64,000 nucleotides of DNA from CBDHCC01 sp965261015 (GTDB lineage Bacteria; Pseudomonadota; Alphaproteobacteria; Sphingomonadales; Sphingomonadaceae): contig CBDHCC010000002.1 in the NCBI GenBank assembly GCA_965261015.1, positions 124,001-188,000 of the forward strand, read 5' to 3'. Below the pieces are notes generated by a model, which had not been told where the DNA came from, searched no databases, and was given only the letters and a program-made list of their open reading frames with translations. Below, one piece after another: positions 9,506 to 16,677 of the stretch. Both the position numbers and the translations under genes were made by a program. Positions within the stretch are counted from its first letter, which is position 1, and every line of letters begins with the position of its first letter.

Positions 9506-10396
9506 GTGGCGATCCACCGGCCGCGCCCCATATCCGCGCGGGTGAACGCGCACACCCCTGTCAACCGGCCGGTCGCGACCCGCTGTCGCTATGGCGAGCG
9601 GCGCGATCCCCGCGTGCGGTTGGCTGGCGGCGCGGGGGCGATCGGCGTTCCGGCCGCCTGCCTGCTGGCGCTTTGGCTGGTGCCCGGCAGTCCCCTGACC
9701 CCGGCCGGGCTGGACGCGATCACGTCCTTCAACGTCGCGCCGCCGCCCCCTCCACCTCCTCCCCCGCCACCACCACCGCCACCGCCACCGCCACCACCCG
9801 CGCCCGTGGTCACTCCGCGCCCAGCCGCCGTCGAGACGCCGGAGCCGGAGGGCGCGGCGTCGGCGGCCAACCTCCGCTCGCGCGCCGCGCCCGTGAGGGC
9901 GACGCCGCAGCCGCCGACCCTGCTGCCGCTCGACTTCGCCACCGCGCCCCAGCCGGCGGACGGGGCGGATGCCAGCAGCGGGGCCGCGGACAGCGCGGGT
10001 CCCGGAACGGGGGCCGGCGGCGCGGGTGACGGGTTCGGCAGCGGCGCGGGGGGGTCGGGCACCGGCGGCGGCGTGCCGGCCCAGCGCGCCGCCTATCGCT
10101 CCGGCGGAATCAAGCGCTCCGAATATCCGGCGGGGGCCAGCCGCGCCAAGCCCAAGCGGGTCGTCGGCATGAACCTGGACATCGACGCGACCGGACGTGT
10201 CACCCGCTGCGCGATCGCGGAGTCCAGCGGCGACGCCGTGCTGGATCGGGAGACCTGCCGGTTGGCGGTCGCGCGCTTCCGCTACCGACCGGCCCGCAAC
10301 GCCGATGGCAAGCCGGTGCCGGACCGCCGCGGCTTTTGGCAGGCCTGGGCGCTGGACGGATCGGCGCCCACCCTGCCGCCGGGCGTCACCGGCTAA
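9506..10396 (+). CDS. energy transducer TonB
   Basis: TonB spans the periplasm and passes proton-motive energy from ExbBD to outer-membrane receptors. The product has a cytoplasmic basic segment, one membrane anchor (VPAACLLALWLV near residues 48-60), an uninterrupted run of 20 prolines, a Gly/Ala/Ser-rich spacer and a C-terminal TonB domain (YRSGGIKRSEYPAG to RFRYRPARNADGKPV). The start is uncertain: GTG at 9506 gives 296 residues, and another in-frame GTG lies at 9542. Its TAA overlaps the stop of the convergent MscS gene. No exbB or exbD is adjacent. Confidence 0.85.
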   Translation: MAIHRPRPISARVNAHTPVNRPVATRCRYGERRDPRVRLAGGAGAIGVPAACLLALWLVPGSPLTPAGLDAITSFNVAPPPPPPPPPPPPPPPPPPPPAPVVTPRPAAVETPEPEGAASAANLRSRAAPVRATPQPPTLLPLDFATAPQPADGADASSGAADSAGPGTGAGGAGDGFGSGAGGSGTGGGVPAQRAAYRSGGIKRSEYPAGASRAKPKRVVGMNLDIDATGRVTRCAIAESSGDAVLDRETCRLAVARFRYRPARNADGKPVPDRRGFWQAWALDGSAPTLPPGVTG

Positions 10397-11553
10397 ACGC
10401 TGCGGTCCGCCGACGCGGCGGGGTGCTCGCTGAAGGGCAGGATCATGCGGCCGTCCGGATCGGCGGTGAAGGTGGTCTGGGTCGGGTAGGCGAACTCGAT
10501 CCCCTCGTCGTTCAGCCGGCGCAGCACGCCCACGCCGACCGCGTGGCGCGCGTCGTACATCGCCTGGAAGGCGGCGTCCGTGTCGAACTCGACGCCGTAG
10601 TCCAGGGACGACGCGCCAAAGCCCGTGAACCCGGCGCGCACGAAGGTCTGACCGGCCTCCTCCACCACGTCGCGCAGGATGTCGGGCAGCCGGGCACAGA
10701 CCTCTGGCGGCGTCTGGTAGATCACGCCGATGTTGAAGGTCAGCCGGCGATGGTCGCGGTGAGAGATGTTCTGCACCTCCTGGTCCAGCAATTTGGCGTT
10801 GGAGATGATCAGCAGCTCGCCCGTGACGGCGCGCACCCGGGTCGATTTCAGCCCGATGGCCTCCACCGTGCCGCTGGACGAGCCATAGCCGACCACGTCC
10901 CCCACGCGGAACGGACGGTCGAAGATGATCGACAGGGCGGCGAACAGGTCCGAGAAGATGCCCTGCGCGGCCAGGCCGATCGCGATGCCGCCGATGCCCA
11001 GCCCCGCGATCAGGCCGGTCACGTCCACGCCCAGATTGCCCAGGATCACCACGAAGGCGATGGCGAAGACGGCGCACGACACCAGCACCCGGATGATGTC
11101 GAAGGCGGACGCCAGCGCCTCGTGCCCCTCGTCGCGCCCGGCGCGGCGGCGGACGAGGCCCAGCACGATCTCGCGCACCCAGATCGCCACCTGCAGGACC
11201 GCGAAGACGGTGAACAGGAACCGCACCGTCTCGTACAGCCAGGCGGGCGGGCTGGCATAGCCGACCACCAGCCGGCCCGCGGTGATGAACAGGAACACCG
11301 TGCCCGTATGGCGCACCGCCTCGCCCAGCACCGACCCGATCCCGAAGCGGTGACCCGCCCGCTCGAACAGCCGACAGGCCAGGGACCTTAGCGCAAGCAG
11401 CGCCAGGAACAGGGCCGTGCCGACGGCCAGCGCGATGCCGATCTGCAGCCAGTGATTGTTGAGCCAGACCACCGCGTCGGTCCAGGCGCCGGCGGCGCGA
11501 CCCCGCAGCGTGTCGGTGGACAAGGTGGATTTCGGGAGCACTGTGTTCGTCAT
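10393..11553 (-). CDS. MscS family mechanosensitive ion channel
   Basis: This 386-residue protein would release solutes on hypo-osmotic shock. It has four or five hydrophobic helices. The last one carries the MscS pore signature: IAGLGIGGIAIGLAAQ followed by DLFAALSIIFDRPFRVGDVV. A beta domain (GTVEAIGLKSTRVRAVTGELLIISN) and a cytoplasmic alpha/beta domain follow. I chose the ATG at 11553 (MTNTVLPKS) over an upstream start at 11592. No signal peptide is evident. The 3' end shares four bases with the convergent tonB stop. Confidence 0.93.
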   Translation of the reverse strand: MTNTVLPKSTLSTDTLRGRAAGAWTDAVVWLNNHWLQIGIALAVGTALFLALLALRSLACRLFERAGHRFGIGSVLGEAVRHTGTVFLFITAGRLVVGYASPPAWLYETVRFLFTVFAVLQVAIWVREIVLGLVRRRAGRDEGHEALASAFDIIRVLVSCAVFAIAFVVILGNLGVDVTGLIAGLGIGGIAIGLAAQGIFSDLFAALSIIFDRPFRVGDVVGYGSSSGTVEAIGLKSTRVRAVTGELLIISNAKLLDQEVQNISHRDHRRLTFNIGVIYQTPPEVCARLPDILRDVVEEAGQTFVRAGFTGFGASSLDYGVEFDTDAAFQAMYDARHAVGVGVLRRLNDEGIEFAYPTQTTFTADPDGRMILPFSEHPAASADRSV

Positions 11554-11619
11554 CACGCCGGCCCATGTGCAGAGTGCGACCCGGTTCGTCAAAAGATCGC
11601 ACCGCCTCGCCGGCGTGAT

Positions 11620-12642
11620 TCAGCCCTCCTGGGCCATCAGCGCGGCCGCCTGCTCGGACGCCAGGAATGCGATCAGGCCGCGTTCGTGGCGCGACAGCCA
11701 CTTGGTCCGGCGCGGCAGTTTCAGCCCCTCGCGCCAGGCGCGCTCGTCCGACGCCGCCAGCGCCACGACCGCGGGATGGATATAGCTGTTGCGCGCCATG
11801 GTCGGCGTGTTGCCCAGATCGTCCGACGCCGCGGTGGCCACGGTCTTGATGGTCAGGTCGCCCTTGCCATCGGCCAGAGTGCGAAAGCCGACCACGCTGG
11901 CCGCCCAGGTGCGGAACGACTTCGCGGTGAACGCCTCCCCGCTCGTCTCGCGCAGATAGTCGTTCACGTCGTGGCTGTGGACGTCGTGCGGCTTGCCGTC
12001 GTCGTCGGCCCAGCGGAACAGCCGCTGCCCGGCCAGGTCGCTCACATCCTCCACGAACCGAGCCAGCGCCGGATCGTCGACCTCGACCTCCCGATCCTTG
12101 TTCGACTTGGCCTTGTAGCGGAAGGTCAGATGGTCGCCGTCCTGCTCCGTGTGGCCCAAGGTCAGGGTCGACGCGCCATAGCTATGGTTGGCCTTGGTGT
12201 AGCCGTCGGAGCCGATCCGGATGTGACCCTCGTCCAGCAGCCGCACGATCGCTGCGGTCGCGCGGGTGTGGGTCAGCCCGTCCTCCTCCAGATCCTTTTG
12301 CACGCGTTGGCGCACCAGCGGCAGGGTGCGGCCGAACAGGGTCAGGCCGTCGAACTTCTTCGCTTCCTGATGCGCGCGGAAGTCGGGGTGATAGCGATAT
12401 TGCTTGCGCCCCTTGTCGTCATAGCCGGTCGCCAGGATGTGTCCGTCGGGCGAGGGCGAGAACCAGGCGTCGACATAGGCGGGTGGCAGGGCGATGGCGT
12501 TCAACCGGGTGACCTCGTCCTCGTCCCGGATTTCCGTCCCCTCGCCATCGAAATAGCGCCACTCGTCCCCCGATCGAGACCGGGTGATGCCGGGCAGGTC
12601 GTCGTCGACGTGGATCAGGTGGGCGCGTCCGGGCAATGTCAT
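11620..12642 (-). CDS. DNA topoisomerase IB (poxvirus/eukaryote-like)
   Basis: Bacterial topoisomerase IB relaxes supercoils through a 3'-phosphotyrosyl intermediate. The 340-residue product begins MTLPGRAHLIHVDDDLPGI and contains ALPPAYVDAWFSPSPDGHILATG and KQYRYHPDFR of the N-terminal domain. The catalytic core shows LTHTRATAAIVRLLDEGHIRIG, the TAKSFRTWAAS Arg motif and MARNSYIHPAVV with the active Tyr. The length matches the bacterial family. It diverges from the PfpI gene at 12743 with 100 bases between starts. A continuous open frame extends well past 12642, but that part has no homology-like sequence. Confidence 0.94.
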   Translation of the reverse strand: MTLPGRAHLIHVDDDLPGITRSRSGDEWRYFDGEGTEIRDEDEVTRLNAIALPPAYVDAWFSPSPDGHILATGYDDKGRKQYRYHPDFRAHQEAKKFDGLTLFGRTLPLVRQRVQKDLEEDGLTHTRATAAIVRLLDEGHIRIGSDGYTKANHSYGASTLTLGHTEQDGDHLTFRYKAKSNKDREVEVDDPALARFVEDVSDLAGQRLFRWADDDGKPHDVHSHDVNDYLRETSGEAFTAKSFRTWAASVVGFRTLADGKGDLTIKTVATAASDDLGNTPTMARNSYIHPAVVALAASDERAWREGLKLPRRTKWLSRHERGLIAFLASEQAAALMAQEG

Positions 12643-12742
12643 AGATCGGGCAAACTTTGCACGGACGCGGCCGGTTCCCGCAACCCTGGCGATCGGTGGC
12701 GCGTTACCGGCTGCCCTATCCCTGTCATCTAAGGACACCGCC

Positions 12743-13279
12743 ATGCCCGACCTCTCCAGCAAGAAGGTCCTCATCCTCGCCACCGACGGGTTCGAGAATT
12801 CCGAACTGTTCGGTCCGAAACAGCGGTTGGAGGACGCGGGCATCACCGTCCACCTGGCCAGCCTGAAGACCGACCCGATCCAGGGCGAGACCGCCGGCGA
12901 GAAAGCCGACACGATCACGCCGGATGTGACCGCCGCCGATGTAGACGAGGAAGAGTATGACGCGCTGTTGCTGCCGGGTGGCGTCAGCAACCCCGACACC
13001 CTGCGGATGGACGACGACGCGGTGTCGCTGGTCCAGGCGTTCGACGACGCGGGCAAGCCGATCGCGGCGATCTGCCACGCGCCCTGGCTGTTGATCGAGG
13101 CCGACGTGGTGGACGGCCGCACGATGACCAGCTGGCCGTCGGTCCGCACCGATCTGGAAAATGCCGGCGCGGACGTGGTCGACCGCGAAGTCGTGGTGGA
13201 CGAGAACTTCATCACCAGCCGCAAGCCGGACGACATCCCCGCGTTCGCCGACGCGCTGATCGAGATGCTGTCGGACTGA
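12743..13279 (+). CDS. type 1 glutamine amidotransferase-like / PfpI-DJ-1 family protein
   Basis: This 178-residue protein has the DJ-1/PfpI fold: KVLILATDGFENSELFGP with the conserved Glu near residue 18, LLLPGGVSNPDTLR, and the nucleophile elbow AICHAPWLLIEA with Cys near residue 111 followed by His. Members include YhbO/PfpI-like proteins linked to stress survival, with proposed glyoxalase or deglycase activity. The ATG at 12743 follows CTAAGGACACCGCC, which offers a fair ribosome-binding site. It diverges from topoisomerase IB and is followed by a strong hairpin. Confidence 0.93.
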   Translation: MPDLSSKKVLILATDGFENSELFGPKQRLEDAGITVHLASLKTDPIQGETAGEKADTITPDVTAADVDEEEYDALLLPGGVSNPDTLRMDDDAVSLVQAFDDAGKPIAAICHAPWLLIEADVVDGRTMTSWPSVRTDLENAGADVVDREVVVDENFITSRKPDDIPAFADALIEMLSD

Positions 13280-13285
13280 CAAGAC

Positions 13286-13320
13286 GGGGCCGGTGCGGAC
13301 ATCTGCTTCGCACCGGCCCC
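13286..13320. terminator. perfect 12-bp hairpin between convergent genes
   Basis: The arms at 13286-13297 and 13309-13320 are perfect reverse complements, GC-rich (GGGGCCGGTGCG), with an 11-base loop. It starts seven bases after the PfpI stop and lies 22 bases beyond the stop of the convergent lipoprotein gene, so it can serve both. There is no clear T run. Confidence 0.75.
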
Positions 13321-13341
13321 TCCGCCTCTTCAAGCGGAGTT

Positions 13342-13656
13342 CTAGAGCGGCCGTCGCTGCTCTTGCGCGATCGCGCGTTCCACATCGTCCAGCTTGTCGC
13401 ACGCCGATCGGTCCCCGGACTGGCAGCGGCGCGAATATTTGTCGCGGTCGCGCGACAGGCGGCCCAACCGCTCCTCCTGCTCGCGCAGTCGACGGCCGCG
13501 CTTCTGGTCGGATTCCGACTGGCTGGTCGTGGCCACATCGACCGCCTTCCCCGCAACCTTCACGGGAAGGGTCACCACATCATAGGCGGTCTTGGCGAGA
13601 CAGCCGGACAAGGCGAACGCCGCCACGCCCAGACTAATCGAGGAGAGTGCGCGCAT
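13342..13656 (-). CDS. small lipoprotein, function unknown
   Basis: The 104-residue product has a short signal sequence ending in a lipobox (LSGC, Cys at residue 19), so it is probably anchored to a membrane facing the periplasm. The rest is charged and helical, with KRGRRLREQEERLGRLSRDRD suggestive of a short coiled coil, followed by two Cys in RRCQSGDRSACDKL. Its ATG lies inside the last codons of galU, an overlap of 23 bases, so it is likely translated from the galU transcript. I recognise no named family. Confidence 0.8.
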   Translation of the reverse strand: MRALSSISLGVAAFALSGCLAKTAYDVVTLPVKVAGKAVDVATTSQSESDQKRGRRLREQEERLGRLSRDRDKYSRRCQSGDRSACDKLDDVERAIAQEQRRPL

Positions 13657-14497
13657 AAGCCTCCAACGTCGGTCGAATGTCGTCCCGTTCCCACCCTAGC
13701 GCGAAATTGGCGAGCGCGAAGCCCGCCTTCGACCCGCAATCGAACCGCCGGCCGTCGAACGTAACGGCGTGGAAGGGCTGCCGACCGATCAGTTGCGCCA
13801 TGGCGTCGGTCAGCTGGATCTCGCCACCCGCGCCCGCCTCCTGGTCCTCCAGCACCCGCATCACCTCCGGCTGAAGGACATAGCGGCCGGGGATGATGAG
13901 GTTGGAGGGTGCCTCGGCGACCGACGGCTTCTCGACCAGCCCGCGCACCTCCACCCGTCGCCCTTCGCGGACACCGGGGTCGACGATGCCGTAGCTGGAC
14001 ACCTGATCGCGCTCGACCTCCAGCGCGCAGATGACGTTGCCGCCGACCCGCTCATATTCGGCGATCAGTTGGGTCATGCAACCCGGCGTGCCCACCATCA
14101 TCTCGTCGGGCAGAAAGATCGCGAAGGGGTCGTCGCCCACGATGTGCCGGGCGCACCAGATCGCGTGGCCCAGCCCCAGAGGCTCCTGCTGACGGACGAA
14201 GATCGCGTTGCCCGGCGTGAGCCGAGTGCCGGACAGGGCGCCGGCACCTTTCCCACGCTCCGCCATCGTCGTTTCCAGTTCGTAGGCCTGGTCGAAATAA
14301 TCCTCGATGGCGTCCTTCCCACGCCCGGTGACGAAGATCATCTGCTCGATCCCGGCCTCCATCGCCTCATCAACCGCCCACTGGATCAGCGGGCGATCGA
14401 CGACAGGCAACAGTTCCTTGGGGATCGTCTTGGTGGCGGGCAGGAAGCGGGTGCCGAGACCGGCGACCGGAAAGACCGCCTTGCGGATCGGCTTCAT
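13634..14497 (-). CDS. galU: UTP--glucose-1-phosphate uridylyltransferase
   Basis: GalU makes UDP-glucose from UTP and glucose-1-phosphate for exopolysaccharide, LPS and glycolipid synthesis. The 287-residue protein starts MKPIRKAVFPVAGLGTRFLPATK, which holds the nucleotide-binding loop. It continues with IPKELLPVVDRPLIQWAVDE and has FLPDEMM at the metal site and VRGLVEKP further on. The length is normal. It fits functionally with the polysaccharide locus at the left edge, although about 12 kb apart. The small lipoprotein gene overlaps its 3' end. Confidence 0.97.
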   Translation of the reverse strand: MKPIRKAVFPVAGLGTRFLPATKTIPKELLPVVDRPLIQWAVDEAMEAGIEQMIFVTGRGKDAIEDYFDQAYELETTMAERGKGAGALSGTRLTPGNAIFVRQQEPLGLGHAIWCARHIVGDDPFAIFLPDEMMVGTPGCMTQLIAEYERVGGNVICALEVERDQVSSYGIVDPGVREGRRVEVRGLVEKPSVAEAPSNLIIPGRYVLQPEVMRVLEDQEAGAGGEIQLTDAMAQLIGRQPFHAVTFDGRRFDCGSKAGFALANFALGWERDDIRPTLEAYARTLLD

Positions 14498-14579
14498 CGT
14501 GACACTCCCCCCACACAGACCTTATCTCGACCGTAGGGCCGTGGTGTGGAAAAGGGAAAGTGCGCGAACACCTAGGAGT

Positions 14580-14606
14580 CCGGGGCCGCCAAAAGAGCGA
14601 CCCCGG
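14580..14606 (-). terminator. hairpin downstream of the Met/Pro-rich protein gene
   Basis: The arms at 14580-14589 and 14597-14606 form a 10-bp stem with one G-U wobble and a 7-base loop. It starts 12 bases past the stop of the minus-strand gene that ends at 14618. No T run follows. Confidence 0.5.
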
Positions 14607-14617
14607 TCCTCACAGAC

Positions 14618-15112
14618 TTAACGCTTGGGTCGAGCCGCCCGGCCCGCGCGAACATCCGATGGGTTCACGCAACGATCCGTCACGCTGGCCGAACACATCG
14701 GGTAGTCGGAGGTGCTCGCCGGGGCGGCGTTCGGCATGGGCTGCGTGGGCGACATCTGCGTCCCGGCCCGCGGCGTCGCCATTGGCGTCGCCGACGACGG
14801 CATCGTCGTGCGCGGCATCGCGGGCGTGGCAGTCGGCGGCGTCATCGGACGGGCCGGCATCGCGGGTGTCGTCATCGGACGGGCCGGCATCGTCGAAGGC
14901 GTCGTCGTGCGGTCCGATGTCATCGGCGGCATCGTCGAGGTCGGCGGCACGTCGTCCCCCGTCATGTCATCCTGCGCCATGTCTTCGGTCGACCCGTCGG
15001 TTGGCTGTCCAGCCATGGGGCTTGCCGTCGGCGGCATGGTGGCGGAGGGCGGCGTCTGGGCCACCCCGGCGGAGGCGAGCACCAAGGCTCCCGTAGCGAT
15101 CAACAGCTTCAT
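14618..15112 (-). CDS. exported Met/Thr/Pro-rich low-complexity protein
   Basis: The 164-residue product has a Sec signal peptide (MKLLIATGALVLASAGVAQ). A long stretch dominated by Met, Pro, Thr and Ala then runs to about residue 135, with Met every three to six residues. The C-terminus contains YPMCSASVTDRCVNP, which has two Cys and resembles a short motif I recall at the ends of several Sphingomonas exported proteins. A 22-base segment repeats at 14841 and 14871, so the low-complexity part has grown by a 30-base tandem duplication. I chose the ATG at 15112 because the signal peptide starts there. The role is unknown; Met-rich segments can bind copper, but nothing else supports that here. 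Confidence 0.75.
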   Translation of the reverse strand: MKLLIATGALVLASAGVAQTPPSATMPPTASPMAGQPTDGSTEDMAQDDMTGDDVPPTSTMPPMTSDRTTTPSTMPARPMTTPAMPARPMTPPTATPAMPRTTMPSSATPMATPRAGTQMSPTQPMPNAAPASTSDYPMCSASVTDRCVNPSDVRAGRAARPKR

Positions 15113-15224
15113 GGTCGGTCTCCCGTGGTTTGGCGACGCTCGACACGGCAGCGCATCCGATCGCCTGCCAAACAGAACCGGCCGATCGCTCAACCGGTTC
15201 CGTCGCGTGTCACCCCGCGGGCCG

Positions 15225-15758
15225 TCAGCCCGACACCTTCTCCCGAAAACCCTTGCGCAACTTCGCCAGCTTGGGGGGGATGATCGCCAGGCAATAAGGG
15301 TTGCTGCGCCCCTCGGTCTCCCAATAATCCTGGTGGTAGTCTTCCGCAGGATACCATGTGGACGCGTCCTCGATCGTCGTCACGATCGGCTTGTCCTGCC
15401 CTCCCTGAGCGCGCGCGATCCCGGCCTTCGCCTCGGCCCGCTGCCCGTCGTTCAGCGGGAACAGCGCGGAACGATATTGCGACCCGACATCGTTGCCCTG
15501 GCGGTTCAGCTGGGTAGGATCGTGCGTCGCGAAATGCACGTCGAGCAGGTCGCCATAGGAGATCACCGCCGGGTCATAGGTCACGCGGATCGCCTCCGCA
15601 TGGCCGGTGTTGCCGCCGCAGACCTGCTTGTAGGTCGGGTCGGCGACCGATCCACCGATATAGCCACTCTCCACGGCGGTCACTCCGTCGAGGGACTTGA
15701 ACACCGCTTCCGTGCACCAGAAGCACCCGCCCGCCAAAATCGCCTGTTCAGTCGCCAT
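15225..15758 (-). CDS. msrA: peptide-methionine (S)-S-oxide reductase
   Basis: MsrA reduces methionine-S-sulfoxide in proteins and free methionine. The 177-residue protein has the catalytic motif GGCFWCTEAVF at residues 10-20 and the family blocks ESGYIGG, YKQVCGGNTGHAEAIRVTYDP and YHQDYW. There is no signal peptide, so it acts in the cytoplasm. The ATG at 15758 lies inside the last codons of the upstream M48-like protease gene, an 11-base overlap that suggests translational coupling. No msrB is adjacent. Confidence 0.96.
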   Translation of the reverse strand: MATEQAILAGGCFWCTEAVFKSLDGVTAVESGYIGGSVADPTYKQVCGGNTGHAEAIRVTYDPAVISYGDLLDVHFATHDPTQLNRQGNDVGSQYRSALFPLNDGQRAEAKAGIARAQGGQDKPIVTTIEDASTWYPAEDYHQDYWETEGRSNPYCLAIIPPKLAKLRKGFREKVSG

Positions 15759-16674
15759 CACTTGTCTCCTTCGATGCCGAGGTGGGCATCGCGGGGGCCG
15801 GCGACAAGGCGATGGCGGCGTCCAAACGGGCCACGCGCTCGCGCCAGCCGCCATGGCTCGGATCGCCGAACAGCCCGTCGTGCGCCGGGCCGAAACGGCG
15901 CCAGAAACGGGGTGCCACCGCCGGATTCAGCCCCGCCTCCGCCAGCAGCGCCACGCTCAGGCGGTCCGCCTCCTCTTCCGTCGCCCGCACGCGCGCCCGG
16001 CCGTCGCGGATCGCTTGCGGGTGACCCAGCACAATGTGGGACAGTTCGTGCGCGACGACCGCCGCCAGACCGTCGTCGTCCACCTCCAGCAACAGCCCGG
16101 CCGACACCTTCAGATACACGCCGTCCGTGCTCGCCTCCGCCCGGCGCGCGCCCGTGACGACCGCGCGCGCCGGACAGCCGGGCACCGGCCGCAGCGTCAG
16201 CGTCGCCGATCCGTCCGCCCGTTCGACTCGAAGAACCAGCGTCCCGTCCGCGGAGGCCGCCTCCAGCGCATCCAGCGTCGCGGCGACGGTGGCGTAGCTC
16301 GCCGTCCCAGCGGACGTGGTCGGCAAGTCGCGCCCGTCGGCGGACATCAGCCGGTCGTCGGGGCGCACGCCCGCGACGTCGGCGGCGGAGCCCGGCACCA
16401 CGGCGATCACGCCGGCACGGTCACCCAGCCCGTATCGCCGCCGCACGCCCTCGCGGTCGCCGGGCGCATATTGGTCGAGCGCGTGGATCGCCAGGCCGGT
16501 GCGGCCGACCGTCCGGGCGCACCGGCCGACGGCGGTCACCGCCAGCCGTTCCGTCACGGCGGCCAGGCGCGCGTCCAAGGCCTCGGCTGTGGGCGGCGGG
16601 CCGACGCGGGCCGGCGGTGTGCCGGTCGCGCACCCGGCCAGGCAAAGCGACAGCGACATCGCCAAGACCCGCAC
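15748..16674 (-). CDS. M48-like metalloprotease lipoprotein with PDZ domain
   Basis: This 308-residue protein has a lipobox (LAGC, Cys15) and a PDZ-like domain at about residues 82-165 (GDRAGVIAVVPGSAADVAGVRPDDRL). The zinc site is HELSH at residues 209-213, with EEEADRLSVALL near 233 supplying the third ligand, as in M48 peptidases. It would degrade or trim envelope proteins from the periplasmic face. Its stop overlaps the msrA start, and glpK lies just upstream. The msrA coupling hints at a role in envelope oxidative stress, which is inference. Confidence 0.88.
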   Translation of the reverse strand: MRVLAMSLSLCLAGCATGTPPARVGPPPTAEALDARLAAVTERLAVTAVGRCARTVGRTGLAIHALDQYAPGDREGVRRRYGLGDRAGVIAVVPGSAADVAGVRPDDRLMSADGRDLPTTSAGTASYATVAATLDALEAASADGTLVLRVERADGSATLTLRPVPGCPARAVVTGARRAEASTDGVYLKVSAGLLLEVDDDGLAAVVAHELSHIVLGHPQAIRDGRARVRATEEEADRLSVALLAEAGLNPAVAPRFWRRFGPAHDGLFGDPSHGGWRERVARLDAAIALSPAPAMPTSASKETSDGD

Positions 16675-16677
16675 GCC

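Noticed and set aside
6382..9564. Minus-strand open frame of 1060 codons
   Set aside because: It lies opposite putA, is dominated by Arg/His/Gln/Gly low-complexity sequence typical of antisense GC-rich codons, and has no recognisable domain.
9733..9810. CCN-rich tract as a microsatellite or CRISPR-like repeat
   Set aside because: It is the coding sequence of the TonB proline run with mixed Pro codons; there are no spacers.
12643..13302. Possible N-terminal extension of topoisomerase IB
   Set aside because: The extension is antisense to the PfpI gene and Ser-rich without homology; the family N-terminus starts at 12642.
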